Of a stretch of 38,898 nt of DNA, positions 18,595 through 27,840 are shown one piece after another (the stretch's first letter is position 1; each line of letters starts with the position of its first letter). The notes below the pieces were generated by a model. That model was not told the origin of the DNA. It did no database searches and saw only the letters and a list, made by a program, of their open reading frames with translations. The translations under genes and the position numbers were made by a program. Source of the stretch: Draconibacterium orientale (lineage in GTDB: Bacteria > Bacteroidota > Bacteroidia > Bacteroidales > DYQJ01); assembly GCA_020719345.1 (NCBI GenBank), contig DYQJ01000001.1, positions 5,621 to 44,518 of the forward strand, read 5' to 3'.

Positions 18595-19806
18595 ATGATT
18601 AACAAGTATAAAATAGGTATCCTCAGAGAGACCAAAAATCCGCCCGACAGACGAGTAGCGGTGACCCCGAAATCTGCAATAGAGCTGTTAAAAAAATACC
18701 CCCAAGTAGAGCTCCGCGTGCAACCAAGTCCTATAAGATGTTTCACCGACCAAGAATATCGGGACGCCGGAATTATCTTACAAGAAGACCTTTCGGACTG
18801 TGTTATCCTCATCGGAGTTAAAGAAGTTAAATATGAAACTTTTATCCCCAAAAAAAAATATTTATTCTTCGCACACGTGGCTAAACTTCAAGCTTATAAT
18901 AAACAAATGTTTAAAGAAATGATCTCCCAGCAGATAACTTTAATGGATTATGAATATCTGACCGACAATAATAACATGAGATTAGTCGCATTCGGACACT
19001 GGGCGGGTATTGTAGGAGCATATAATTCGTTGTTAGGTTTTGGAAAAAAATACAATTTATACGAGTTAAAGCGTGCTAAAGATTGTTTTGATTATCAAGA
19101 ACTAAGGCTACAACTTGTAAATATCAAACTCTCGCCGATAAAAATACTCGTTACAGGAAAGGGTAGAGTAGGAACAGGTGCTAAAGAAATTTTAGATGCC
19201 TCCTCTATTACACAAGTTAATACCGAAGACTTTTTACGTAAAACATTTGACTATCCGGTTTACTGCCAAATAGATGCCGACGAATATGCTATTCATAAAG
19301 AAAACCGCAATTTTTCTTTTCCACATTTCTTTAAGCATCCGGAAGAATATGTCTCTAATTTCAAAAGATTTATGCATGCGGCAGACTTGTATATAGCTTG
19401 TCACTTCTGGGACAAAAATGCCCCTATTATGTTAGGGAAAGAAGAAATATGCGACAATCAATGTGCCATCAAATTCATTGGAGATGTCAGCTGCGACATC
19501 AATGGACCGATAATTACTACCACGCATGCCTCCACTATAGACAGCCCATATTATGACTTCAACACGTATAAGATGTCAGAAGAACCACCATTCTCCAGTC
19601 CGAAAAATATAACTACCATGACAGTAGATAATTTGCCAGGCGAATTACCTCGCGACGCATCCGAGTTTTTCGCTAATACATTGTTAAACAACGTTATAGA
19701 TTATATTATAAACCATGACACTGAAGAAGTAGTCAAACGTGCTACGATTTTAGAAAACGGCAATATTACAGAGAGATACAACTATTTACACGATTTCGCA
19801 AAATAA
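18595..19806 (+). CDS. Saccharopine dehydrogenase (LYS1)/alanine dehydrogenase-PNT-like protein
   Basis: 'IGILRETKNPPDRRVAVTPKSAIELLKKYP', 'ILVTGKGRVGTGAKEIL', 'IKFIGDVSCDINGPI'. Confidence 0.85.
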   Translation: MINKYKIGILRETKNPPDRRVAVTPKSAIELLKKYPQVELRVQPSPIRCFTDQEYRDAGIILQEDLSDCVILIGVKEVKYETFIPKKKYLFFAHVAKLQAYNKQMFKEMISQQITLMDYEYLTDNNNMRLVAFGHWAGIVGAYNSLLGFGKKYNLYELKRAKDCFDYQELRLQLVNIKLSPIKILVTGKGRVGTGAKEILDASSITQVNTEDFLRKTFDYPVYCQIDADEYAIHKENRNFSFPHFFKHPEEYVSNFKRFMHAADLYIACHFWDKNAPIMLGKEEICDNQCAIKFIGDVSCDINGPIITTTHASTIDSPYYDFNTYKMSEEPPFSSPKNITTMTVDNLPGELPRDASEFFANTLLNNVIDYIINHDTEEVVKRATILENGNITERYNYLHDFAK

Positions 19807-19904
19807 TTTACTAAAAACAATTTTATTTACAAATCAAAATTATATATTTGCACCAAATATCTAATTTTGATTTTATACATTTTAATCTATAATATTAAAT
19901 AACA

Positions 19905-20324
19905 ATGGAAAACGAAGTTTTATTTGAGAATGTTACAGCACATCTGACCGACTTTATCACCCGAACAGCACGAAGAGATATCTCTAAGATAGGGACAGAG
20001 ATTTATGACAAAGGACTTAAATGTTTTAATGCTGACAAAATAGGCGAATTTGAATACGTGACAAATAACAAAATTATCGCTACGGTACAAGACACCGAAG
20101 ACTACGAAGTGATTATTGAAAAAGAAAATAATAAAATAATCTACTCCTGTGACTGCGGTAAAGAAGACACTAAATGCGAGCATGTCATCGCTACGCTTAT
20201 TTATGCAGTTGAAAATAAACATATTGTAACGGCTATCAAAACATTGCAAAATTATTCAAAAGACGAGCTTATTAATATAATTTTACAAAACACTACCAAA
20301 CAATTTTTATCTACCTTAAAATAA
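19905..20324 (+). CDS. SWIM zinc-finger domain protein
   Basis: '[23 protein letters not shown]' matches CxCx(n)CxH. Confidence 0.8.
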   Translation: MENEVLFENVTAHLTDFITRTARRDISKIGTEIYDKGLKCFNADKIGEFEYVTNNKIIATVQDTEDYEVIIEKENNKIIYSCDCGKEDTKCEHVIATLIYAVENKHIVTAIKTLQNYSKDELINIILQNTTKQFLSTLK

Positions 20325-20325
20325 T

Positions 20326-21081
20326 ATGCTTAAAATTTCTAATTTGCATGCCTCAATTAACGGCAAAAAAATTTTAAAAGGATTAAATCTGGAAGTAAAA
20401 AAAGGAGAAGTCCATGCAATCATGGGACCAAATGGCTCAGGAAAAAGCACACTCGCATCGGTAATAACAGGACGTGAAATTTTTGAGGTCAACGACGGCG
20501 AAATATTATTAGACGGAAAAAGTATATTAGACCTCGCACCCGAACAAAGAGCAAGAGAAGGCATATTCCTCGCTTTTCAATATCCGGTAGAAATACCCGG
20601 AGTTAGTATTACTAATTTTATGAAAGCTGCAATTACCGAACAACGCAAACACAAAGGATTAGAGCCACTTGCTCCATCAGAATTTCTTAAAATGATTAAA
20701 GAGAAAAAAGCTCTCGTAGAAATGGAAGCTAAACTTGACAACAGAGCTGTCAACGAGGGTTTCTCCGGAGGCGAAAAAAAGAAAAACGAGGTCTTTCAAA
20801 TGGCGATGTTGCAACCTAAACTCGCTATACTCGACGAAACAGACTCGGGACTGGACATAGATGCACTGCGTATAGTTGCAAACGGAGTCAATAAACTCAA
20901 AAACGAAGACAATGCATTCCTTGTAATTACTCATTATCAACGACTTCTCGACTATATCGTACCTGATGTAGTTCACGTATTATACAACGGAAAAATTGTC
21001 AAAACAGGCGGAAAAGAACTCGCACTACTGCTTGAGGAAAAAGGATATGACTGGATAAAAAAAGAAGTTGACCAAGATTAA
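20326..21081 (+). CDS. sufC: Fe-S cluster assembly ATPase SufC
   Basis: '[47 protein letters not shown]', '[37 protein letters not shown]'. Confidence 0.97.
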   Translation: MLKISNLHASINGKKILKGLNLEVKKGEVHAIMGPNGSGKSTLASVITGREIFEVNDGEILLDGKSILDLAPEQRAREGIFLAFQYPVEIPGVSITNFMKAAITEQRKHKGLEPLAPSEFLKMIKEKKALVEMEAKLDNRAVNEGFSGGEKKKNEVFQMAMLQPKLAILDETDSGLDIDALRIVANGVNKLKNEDNAFLVITHYQRLLDYIVPDVVHVLYNGKIVKTGGKELALLLEEKGYDWIKKEVDQD

Positions 21082-21097
21082 TATTAATTTTATACCC

Positions 21098-22429
21098 ATG
21101 ACAGATACTTTCAAAGAACATATTATCAATATATTAGAAACTAATAATATTCCTCTCGCTGATACGCAAAAGCAACAAGAGGCAATTTATTTTATAAATA
21201 ATAATGAATTTCCTAATAAAAAACAGGAGACATGGCAAAAAATTGACCTCGCTAAACTGTTCAAGCATAAGTACGAAAAACCCGTACAAACAGACATAGA
21301 GACACACCAGATTGATATTTATAAAATTAAAAATATCAATGCTAATACAATAGTCTTCATGAACGGAAATTTGTTGGCAGAGTCGTCTTTTATTTTTGAT
21401 AAACAAATAGTTATAAAAAAAATGTCCGAAGCTAAAAAAGAACATCACGACATTTTTATTAATTACTATAACAAAACAAACATTCTAAATGAAAATATTT
21501 TCACTGCAATAAATACGGCGTTTGCCGAAGACGGAATTTTTATTCATATCCCAAAAAATACCATTGTAGAAAATCCAATTCATGTGTTGTTTTTTACAGA
21601 TGGAAATAATAGAAAAGTCTTCTCGCAATTACGAAATACTATTATTGTTGATAAAAATGCACAAGCTAAAATTATTATAAGCTTTCATTCTACATCTGTT
21701 AATTATACTGTAACCAATGTGGCGACAGAAATTTTTGCAGAAGAAAACTCCTCCTTAGATTATAATATTTTCCAAGGAGAAGGGGACGATGCAATGCAAT
21801 TTAATTTTACTAATGTTCAGCAAGAAAGATATAGCAATTTTACGAGCAACTATGTTACTCTTTGCGGTGCTATCATTCGTAACGACTTGAAAATAAATCT
21901 ACAAGCCGAACACTGTCAAACACAACTCAATGGTTTTTATTTGCCCGACCGGGAACAACATTTTGATAATAATGTTGCTGTGCATCATAAAATGCCTAAT
22001 TGTGTTAGTAATCAATTATATAGAGGGATAATAGATAACAAAGCGATGGCGATATTTTCCGGCAAAGTTTTAGTAGATAAAGATGCCCAAAAAACAGATG
22101 CCCATCAAAATAACAGTAATATTTTACTAACGCAATATGCTAAGGCTCACAGCAAACCGCAATTAGAAATTTACGCCGATGACGTAAAATGTTCACACGG
22201 CGCTACAATAGGACAATTAGATAAAAATGCGCTTTTCTATTTGCAGTCAAGAGGGATAGGCGCCAAAGAAGCTAAGATACTTCTACTTAATGCCTTCGCA
22301 AATCAAGTATTAGACAAGATAACTATTAGCGAGTTCAAAATGTTTGTCAAACTATTAATAGAACGCCGAATGAGTGGAGACAAGAATGATGGACAATGTG
22401 CAATGTTAGAAGACTGCCAAGCTTGTTAA
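21098..22429 (+). CDS. sufD: Fe-S cluster assembly protein SufD
   Basis: 'DAHQNNSNILLTQYAKAHSKPQLEIYADDVKCSHGATIGQLDKNALFYLQSRGI'; ATG at 21098 preferred to the TTG ORF start at 21068. Confidence 0.95.
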   Translation: MTDTFKEHIINILETNNIPLADTQKQQEAIYFINNNEFPNKKQETWQKIDLAKLFKHKYEKPVQTDIETHQIDIYKIKNINANTIVFMNGNLLAESSFIFDKQIVIKKMSEAKKEHHDIFINYYNKTNILNENIFTAINTAFAEDGIFIHIPKNTIVENPIHVLFFTDGNNRKVFSQLRNTIIVDKNAQAKIIISFHSTSVNYTVTNVATEIFAEENSSLDYNIFQGEGDDAMQFNFTNVQQERYSNFTSNYVTLCGAIIRNDLKINLQAEHCQTQLNGFYLPDREQHFDNNVAVHHKMPNCVSNQLYRGIIDNKAMAIFSGKVLVDKDAQKTDAHQNNSNILLTQYAKAHSKPQLEIYADDVKCSHGATIGQLDKNALFYLQSRGIGAKEAKILLLNAFANQVLDKITISEFKMFVKLLIERRMSGDKNDGQCAMLEDCQAC

Positions 22430-22451
22430 GTGTAATTATACTATAAACGGC

Positions 22452-22484
22452 AACTTTGCCAAAGTTGAAAACTTTGGCAAAGTT
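22452..22484. terminator. 33-bp perfect hairpin (AACTTTGCCAAAGTT-GAA-AACTTTGGCAAAGTT) between convergent genes; bidirectional terminator or palindromic repeat
   Basis: 15-nt arms exactly complementary, 3-nt loop, followed by TTTAATT; lies between sufD (+) and the aro gene (-). Confidence 0.85.
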
Positions 22485-22561
22485 TTAATTACCAAACAAT
22501 TATATAAGAATAAAAGTTAAAATTAATTAGCAATGCACTTCAACAAATTTTAGAAATTTTA

Positions 22562-23662
22562 TTAAAAGTTGTGGTCTGTTGTTTTTATAATATTAGATTG
22601 TATATTAATAGATTCTCTGTGAATTTCGTTAAAAATATTTTCTACAAAATTGGCATTAAGATTATGGAATTGTGCTTTTTTCTGTCTTGTGTTTAATATT
22701 TCATTCCAGCGAGTAATTTGTAAAATGCTAAGTTGATTATTTTTTTTTAGTTCCCCTATTTTATGAGATAAAGACATTCGTTTGGCTAATAATTCAATAA
22801 GCATGTCGTCGAGTATATCAATTTCTGTCCTAATTTGTTCTATCTCACTGTTTATCGGGATATTTTTAAAGTCTTTTGTAGAAATATTTAAGTTGTCTAT
22901 CAGTTTATTTAGTTCTGCCGGTGTTAGTTGTTGTTCTTTGTCACTTAGTGCGTTCTCTGGGTCGTGATGTGCTTCTATCATCAGTCCGCCGTAGTTTAGG
23001 TCTACCGATTTTTGAGCTATTTCAGGAATGTAATTTTTATTTCCTGTAATATGACTTGGGTCGCAAATGATTAACATTTCAGGGAATCGTCTTTTCAACT
23101 CGATGACTATTTGCCAGTGCGGGTAGTTTCTGTACTTTGTTTTTTCCCATGTAGAAAATCCGCGGTGTATTACTCCTACTTTAGTTATGCCAGCATTTTT
23201 TATTCGTTCTATAGCTCCTATCCAGAGGTCTATGTCCGGACTGATAGGATTTTTTATTAATACCGGCGTGTCAGTCCCTTTCAATGCGTCAGCAATTTCT
23301 TGTACTCCAAAAGGTGTGCTTGTTGTTCTGGCTCCTATCCAGAGGAAGTCTATGCCGTGTTTTAAAGCTTGGTAAACATGATTTGCCGATGCCACTTCTG
23401 TTGCTACCGGCAAATTATATATTTGTTTTACTTTTTGTAGCCATTTTAAACCTATCATTCCTACTCCCTCAAATTTTCCGGGCAGTGTTCGTGGTTTCCA
23501 TATACCGGCTCTAAAAATGTGTATCTTTTTTAATTCCACCAATTCTGTGGCAGTTTGTAACATTTGTTGCTCGGACTCGGCACTGCATGGTCCGGAGATG
23601 ATGAGCTGGCTTCTGGTGTTCTTGGTATTATTAAAAAGCGATAAAATTTCTTCTAACGACAT
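22562..23662 (-). CDS. Bifunctional 3-deoxy-7-phosphoheptulonate synthase / chorismate mutase
   Basis: 'LIISGPCSAESEQQML...FRAGIWKPRTLPGKFEGVG...NPISPDIDLWIGAIERI...CDPSHITGNK' plus C-terminal 'IRTEIDILDDMLIELLAKRMSLSHKIGELKK' chorismate mutase. Confidence 0.95.
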   Translation of the reverse strand: MSLEEILSLFNNTKNTRSQLIISGPCSAESEQQMLQTATELVELKKIHIFRAGIWKPRTLPGKFEGVGMIGLKWLQKVKQIYNLPVATEVASANHVYQALKHGIDFLWIGARTTSTPFGVQEIADALKGTDTPVLIKNPISPDIDLWIGAIERIKNAGITKVGVIHRGFSTWEKTKYRNYPHWQIVIELKRRFPEMLIICDPSHITGNKNYIPEIAQKSVDLNYGGLMIEAHHDPENALSDKEQQLTPAELNKLIDNLNISTKDFKNIPINSEIEQIRTEIDILDDMLIELLAKRMSLSHKIGELKKNNQLSILQITRWNEILNTRQKKAQFHNLNANFVENIFNEIHRESINIQSNIIKTTDHNF

Positions 23663-23664
23663 GA

Positions 23665-24078
23665 TTAAATTTTTTCGCTAAACAATTCTTTGTCTATACT
23701 TCGGACTTTTGCTTGCATACCGTTGAGAAGTGCGTCAATTTTTTCACTGCTCTTTTCACCCGCGTTCTTAATAAAATTACTAAATTCGTCCATTCGTTTT
23801 TCTAATTGAATTTTGTCACTCAGTGCAGCAGTTCCCGCTTTAAAAGTCTCGGCAAAAGAATTGTACGCAACGATGAGGTCGGTCAGCAATTCTTTTGACT
23901 TACCTTGTAACTCGCCTTTGTATTCTTCCCATAGTTTTTTAAATTCGGCAGTCATCCGGGCAGTTTCTTCGTCCCGTTGCTGTTTTCTCTCCATGATGTG
24001 CTTGTTGTCGGATTCAAAATCTTGTTTCCAATCGGACAAAAAATTTTTGGCGTTCTGACTAAAATTTTTCTTCTCCAT
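23665..24078 (-). CDS. Hypothetical coiled-coil protein, 137 aa
   Basis: Heptad-rich Lys/Glu sequence; 2 nt upstream of the aro gene. Confidence 0.7.
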   Translation of the reverse strand: MEKKNFSQNAKNFLSDWKQDFESDNKHIMERKQQRDEETARMTAEFKKLWEEYKGELQGKSKELLTDLIVAYNSFAETFKAGTAALSDKIQLEKRMDEFSNFIKNAGEKSSEKIDALLNGMQAKVRSIDKELFSEKI

Positions 24079-24146
24079 AAAATAGTGATTTATTATAAAT
24101 TATTTATTTTTTCAAAGATAAAAAATAAAATAAAAAACAAATAATT

Positions 24147-27100
24147 TTATCTATATAATTTTATTATTTCGGTAATATTATTTCTAATATTTATTTTTTC
24201 TATGGTTTGATATTCTCCTTTGTAGCAATAAATATTTTCACTACTGTTATTAAATGAAACATCTAACGCATAATTTGTAGAGTTATAATCAAAATATGAA
24301 GTTTTTTTACCTTGATTATCTATAAAAAAAAGTTTAAAACAATTTTTAAAATATCTATCTTTATAAATATCCGTTTTAAAAACTATTTTATCATTGATAG
24401 TTACACCTTTAAATTCAATAAAATCTTTTCCTTGTAGATAATAAATATTGTTTATTATATTTTTGTTGGTATCAATTTCTACTGCATAATATTCGGAGCT
24501 TGTAGAATACGCTATACGATAGTTCTCATACTCATCAAAATCTGCCATTATTACATATTCTCTAACTTCCTTATTGGTTGTGGTATAAATACAATTACCT
24601 TTCAAAAACATTTCATTTCCACAAGTCCACAAATTATTTATTTGTTTTGTAGAAATTATTTTTTTCTCTAAGTTATATTTTTGTAATACAATTGGTGAAC
24701 ATTGAAAATCATAAGTTAATGCTATTATTTCGTTATTTTCGTTAATATCAATATTTACAAAAATTTTTGTTGGGTCAGAAAATTCTAAAAACAAAGAATA
24801 GTCGTGGAGATTATAAATTTTGTGCGAATTATTATCAAATTCTCGGTAATTGAATGTGTGAGCTGCATAATTATTTTGGTAAGAGACAATTAGATATTTT
24901 TTATTTGCCGAGATTTTCAAGTTGTTTATATTTTTATTCATTACATTTATTGCAGAAATTAAAATTCCGGTTTTTAGCTCCCATACATTTATAATTCCCT
25001 TAGAATCAGAAGTATAAACAAATTTTTCATCAGGCGAAATGCAAATATTATAAGATGCTTCGTTCAGGACAATAATTGATTGTAAACTTCCATCTGTTAA
25101 ATCAAATATTTTCAAAGAATCTTTATTATTGTAAAGAATTGCATATTTCTCGTTATTACTAATCAACAAATTACAGTCATGAGAATTTGTAAAAGGTAAA
25201 AATCTTTTTTCTGTAGTCCCATTTATTGCTTTCTTTTTCTGAAGTATATCAAAAATTTCTTTGTTGTTATAATAAATAGTTAAATCTAAATTAGAATTTC
25301 CGAAGTTATCATTTTGATTTACAAGAGCTTTCTTTTTAATTAATAGTTGTGCTATATCATTGCGGTTGTGCATAATAGCATACATTAGTGGTGTTCGTCC
25401 ATTATAATCTGATATATTTATATCACATTTGTTATGTATTAAAAAAATTACAGTTTCTAACTTGTTTTTTTCTATGGCTTTATGTAAAGGTGTTTTTCCC
25501 TCATAATTTTTTTCGTTTATATCAAGGTCATTATTTTCAAAATGTTCGGTAAAAGCAGTATAATTCTCATATTCAATCAATTGAAATATTTTATTATCGG
25601 GTGAATTAATAAAATTAAGTACATTTTTGTCGCTATTTTTTTGTGCTAATTCTTTAACAGTATAATTAGTAGTATCGGTTTCCTCATATCCTCTTACATA
25701 ATCGTATATTAAATAATTTCCGTTAAAAAATTGTGGACATTTATAATATAAATATCTTATATTTTGTAAGTTAGCAAAAGCAATAATACTACCGAAATAA
25801 TTTTGTATGCTCATATTATTTTCCAACATTTTATCAAAGATGATTTTGAAATTATCAAAAGTCAAATTATTAGCAAGTATGTAGCGTCCGTAGATATAAT
25901 TATTTATAACATTTGTTTTTATTTCATTTGTATCCGTTATTTGTGTTATTTCTATTATTTCGTTTTTTTTAATAAATTCATGAATTACATTTGCATCTAA
26001 AAATAATTTAATTGTTTCAGTATCATTGTTTTCAATAGCATTAAAAAAAACTTTTGAACCAACCAACGTATTTAAAGTGTGTTTGTTTTTATTTGCGTAC
26101 TCAAAAAATTCTTCTCTTGTAAAAAAATTATAATATAAGTCCAAATAATTTCTATTTTCCAAAAAATCGGTTATTTCCAAATTATTTTTCACATAATCTT
26201 TTTTCTTAAGTTCTTCAAATTCTTCTTCCGTTTTCAGAAAATTATTTAATATCAAGTATTTAGCGATTGTAATATTCTTGTTAAAAATAGCTAATTCCAA
26301 TGCGTTATAATTATCACTTGATTTTAAGTCTGTTTTAATACCTTTGCTTAATAGATATTTAGTTTGTTCAAAATTATTATCCCGAGCTGCAAAAAGTAGC
26401 CAGTTAAAATCCCACGCTTTTTCATTTATATCGGTCATATTTCGTAGAAACATGTTTTTATACATCGTACTTTCAGTATTACTTTGTGCAAACTTAATAA
26501 TATTATAATCTTTATCAGGTATATTGCTTTCTAAATCAGAATTATAATTTAATAAATATGCTACTATTGGTAAATTGTTGAGCATCAAGGACAATTCAGT
26601 AGCATTATATTTTTGTAAGGATTCGCTATAAGACTTTTTAATTTCCATAACAGTCTTATCATCTATTTTATAATCTTCTATTAGATATTTAATTATTTGC
26701 AAATTTTCGTAAACAATTGCAATCCCCAAAATAGAAGTAATATATAGTTTATCAATATTATCTGACCCCCAACCCAAAGAAATAATATCTATACCTAATG
26801 CCATTTTTATGTTGTACATAATATTATCGTTTTTAGTAAAATCAGGCGAAAATTTACATTTATCATTAGCATTTTTGCTAAGTAAATATTTTACAATATC
26901 TAAATTATTTTCTTTTGTGAAAAAAGCGACTGGTGTCATACCATTAAATTCAAGATTTATATTTGCTCCAGCATCTACAAGTAACTGAATAATAGGCAGA
27001 GAGTCAGTTAATGTAATTATAGGTAGCGAAATAATTGTATCAATATAATTTACATCTACTCCTTTGGAAATGTAGAATTTAACTTTATCATAATCGTTTG

Positions 27101-27197
27101 TTGGTACTGTTTGTATAAATTCTTCTTGTAAATAATGTTTTTGTGCCAAACAAATATTTGATACGAGCAAAAGAAAAAATAGAATTTTTGTTTTCAT
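24147..27197 (-). CDS. Secreted ankyrin-repeat protein with C-terminal WD40-like propeller
   Basis: Signal peptide 'MKTKILFFLLLVSNICLAQ'; 'NYEGKTPLHKAIEKNKLETVIFLIHNKCDINISDYNGRTPLMYAIMHNRNDIAQLLIKKKALVNQND'; 'ICISPDEKFVYTSDSKGIINVWELKTG'. Confidence 0.88.
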   Translation of the reverse strand: MKTKILFFLLLVSNICLAQKHYLQEEFIQTVPTNDYDKVKFYISKGVDVNYIDTIISLPIITLTDSLPIIQLLVDAGANINLEFNGMTPVAFFTKENNLDIVKYLLSKNANDKCKFSPDFTKNDNIMYNIKMALGIDIISLGWGSDNIDKLYITSILGIAIVYENLQIIKYLIEDYKIDDKTVMEIKKSYSESLQKYNATELSLMLNNLPIVAYLLNYNSDLESNIPDKDYNIIKFAQSNTESTMYKNMFLRNMTDINEKAWDFNWLLFAARDNNFEQTKYLLSKGIKTDLKSSDNYNALELAIFNKNITIAKYLILNNFLKTEEEFEELKKKDYVKNNLEITDFLENRNYLDLYYNFFTREEFFEYANKNKHTLNTLVGSKVFFNAIENNDTETIKLFLDANVIHEFIKKNEIIEITQITDTNEIKTNVINNYIYGRYILANNLTFDNFKIIFDKMLENNMSIQNYFGSIIAFANLQNIRYLYYKCPQFFNGNYLIYDYVRGYEETDTTNYTVKELAQKNSDKNVLNFINSPDNKIFQLIEYENYTAFTEHFENNDLDINEKNYEGKTPLHKAIEKNKLETVIFLIHNKCDINISDYNGRTPLMYAIMHNRNDIAQLLIKKKALVNQNDNFGNSNLDLTIYYNNKEIFDILQKKKAINGTTEKRFLPFTNSHDCNLLISNNEKYAILYNNKDSLKIFDLTDGSLQSIIVLNEASYNICISPDEKFVYTSDSKGIINVWELKTGILISAINVMNKNINNLKISANKKYLIVSYQNNYAAHTFNYREFDNNSHKIYNLHDYSLFLEFSDPTKIFVNIDINENNEIIALTYDFQCSPIVLQKYNLEKKIISTKQINNLWTCGNEMFLKGNCIYTTTNKEVREYVIMADFDEYENYRIAYSTSSEYYAVEIDTNKNIINNIYYLQGKDFIEFKGVTINDKIVFKTDIYKDRYFKNCFKLFFIDNQGKKTSYFDYNSTNYALDVSFNNSSENIYCYKGEYQTIEKINIRNNITEIIKLYR

Positions 27198-27273
27198 GAT
27201 ATTATATCTTTGATAATGTAAAAAAATTGTGACTTCCTTATTCTTTGTTTTTCGGAAAAATAAATATTTTTAT

Positions 27274-27840
27274 CTAATAAAAATTACATATTATATCATT
27301 TTCTTGTTCCATTAAAAATAAGTCATCGTTTATATTACCGTAATTTTTTATTCCTTCTATTTTATAAGTGCGTGCCGAGAAGAAGTTAAAAAAGAAGAGG
27401 TCATCTATGGTGTTTATATTAGCGAGATTGCTTTTTATTTTGATGTCGGCTAATATTTTTCGCAAATAAGGGAAATAAAAGCTTCCCAAATCAATGGTGT
27501 CCGGACTGTTTTTAGTTGTTATTAGTGGAATGAAGCTTATTAATCTTTTTTCGGCGATGAAACGATAGGTGTCAAAAAACCAAAGTTCCTTAGTCTTGAT
27601 TCCCACCATCTTAATAGTGTCTATTGCTGGTAGTTTTATATTGTCTATAGAGTCACAAAAGTCTTCGGTATAACAGACTATCTTATTGTTTTTTAATTCA
27701 TTATATATTATTTCTAAAATATTTTGATTAAAAATAAGTGGGTTTTCGGAGGCATCTATTTTTCTCCATATTATTTTTGATGCAAAGACCATACTTTCGG
27801 TAGGTTCAAAATATGAGATGTAATTATTTGAATTATAAGA
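27274..27840 (-). CDS. GldN/PorN-like protein; domain appears to begin upstream of the ATG at 27792, in frame with the preceding ORF
   Basis: 'KIIWRKIDASENPLIF', 'FIPLITTKNSPDTIDLGSFYFPYLRKILADIKI', 'TIDDLFFFNFFSARTYKIEGIKNYGNI' resemble the GldN pattern; in-frame codons before the ATG encode SYNSNNYISYFEPTES. Confidence 0.6.
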   Translation of the reverse strand, partial: SYNSNNYISYFEPTESMVFASKIIWRKIDASENPLIFNQNILEIIYNELKNNKIVCYTEDFCDSIDNIKLPAIDTIKMVGIKTKELWFFDTYRFIAEKRLISFIPLITTKNSPDTIDLGSFYFPYLRKILADIKIKSNLANINTIDDLFFFNFFSARTYKIEGIKNYGNINDDLFLMEQENDIICNFY

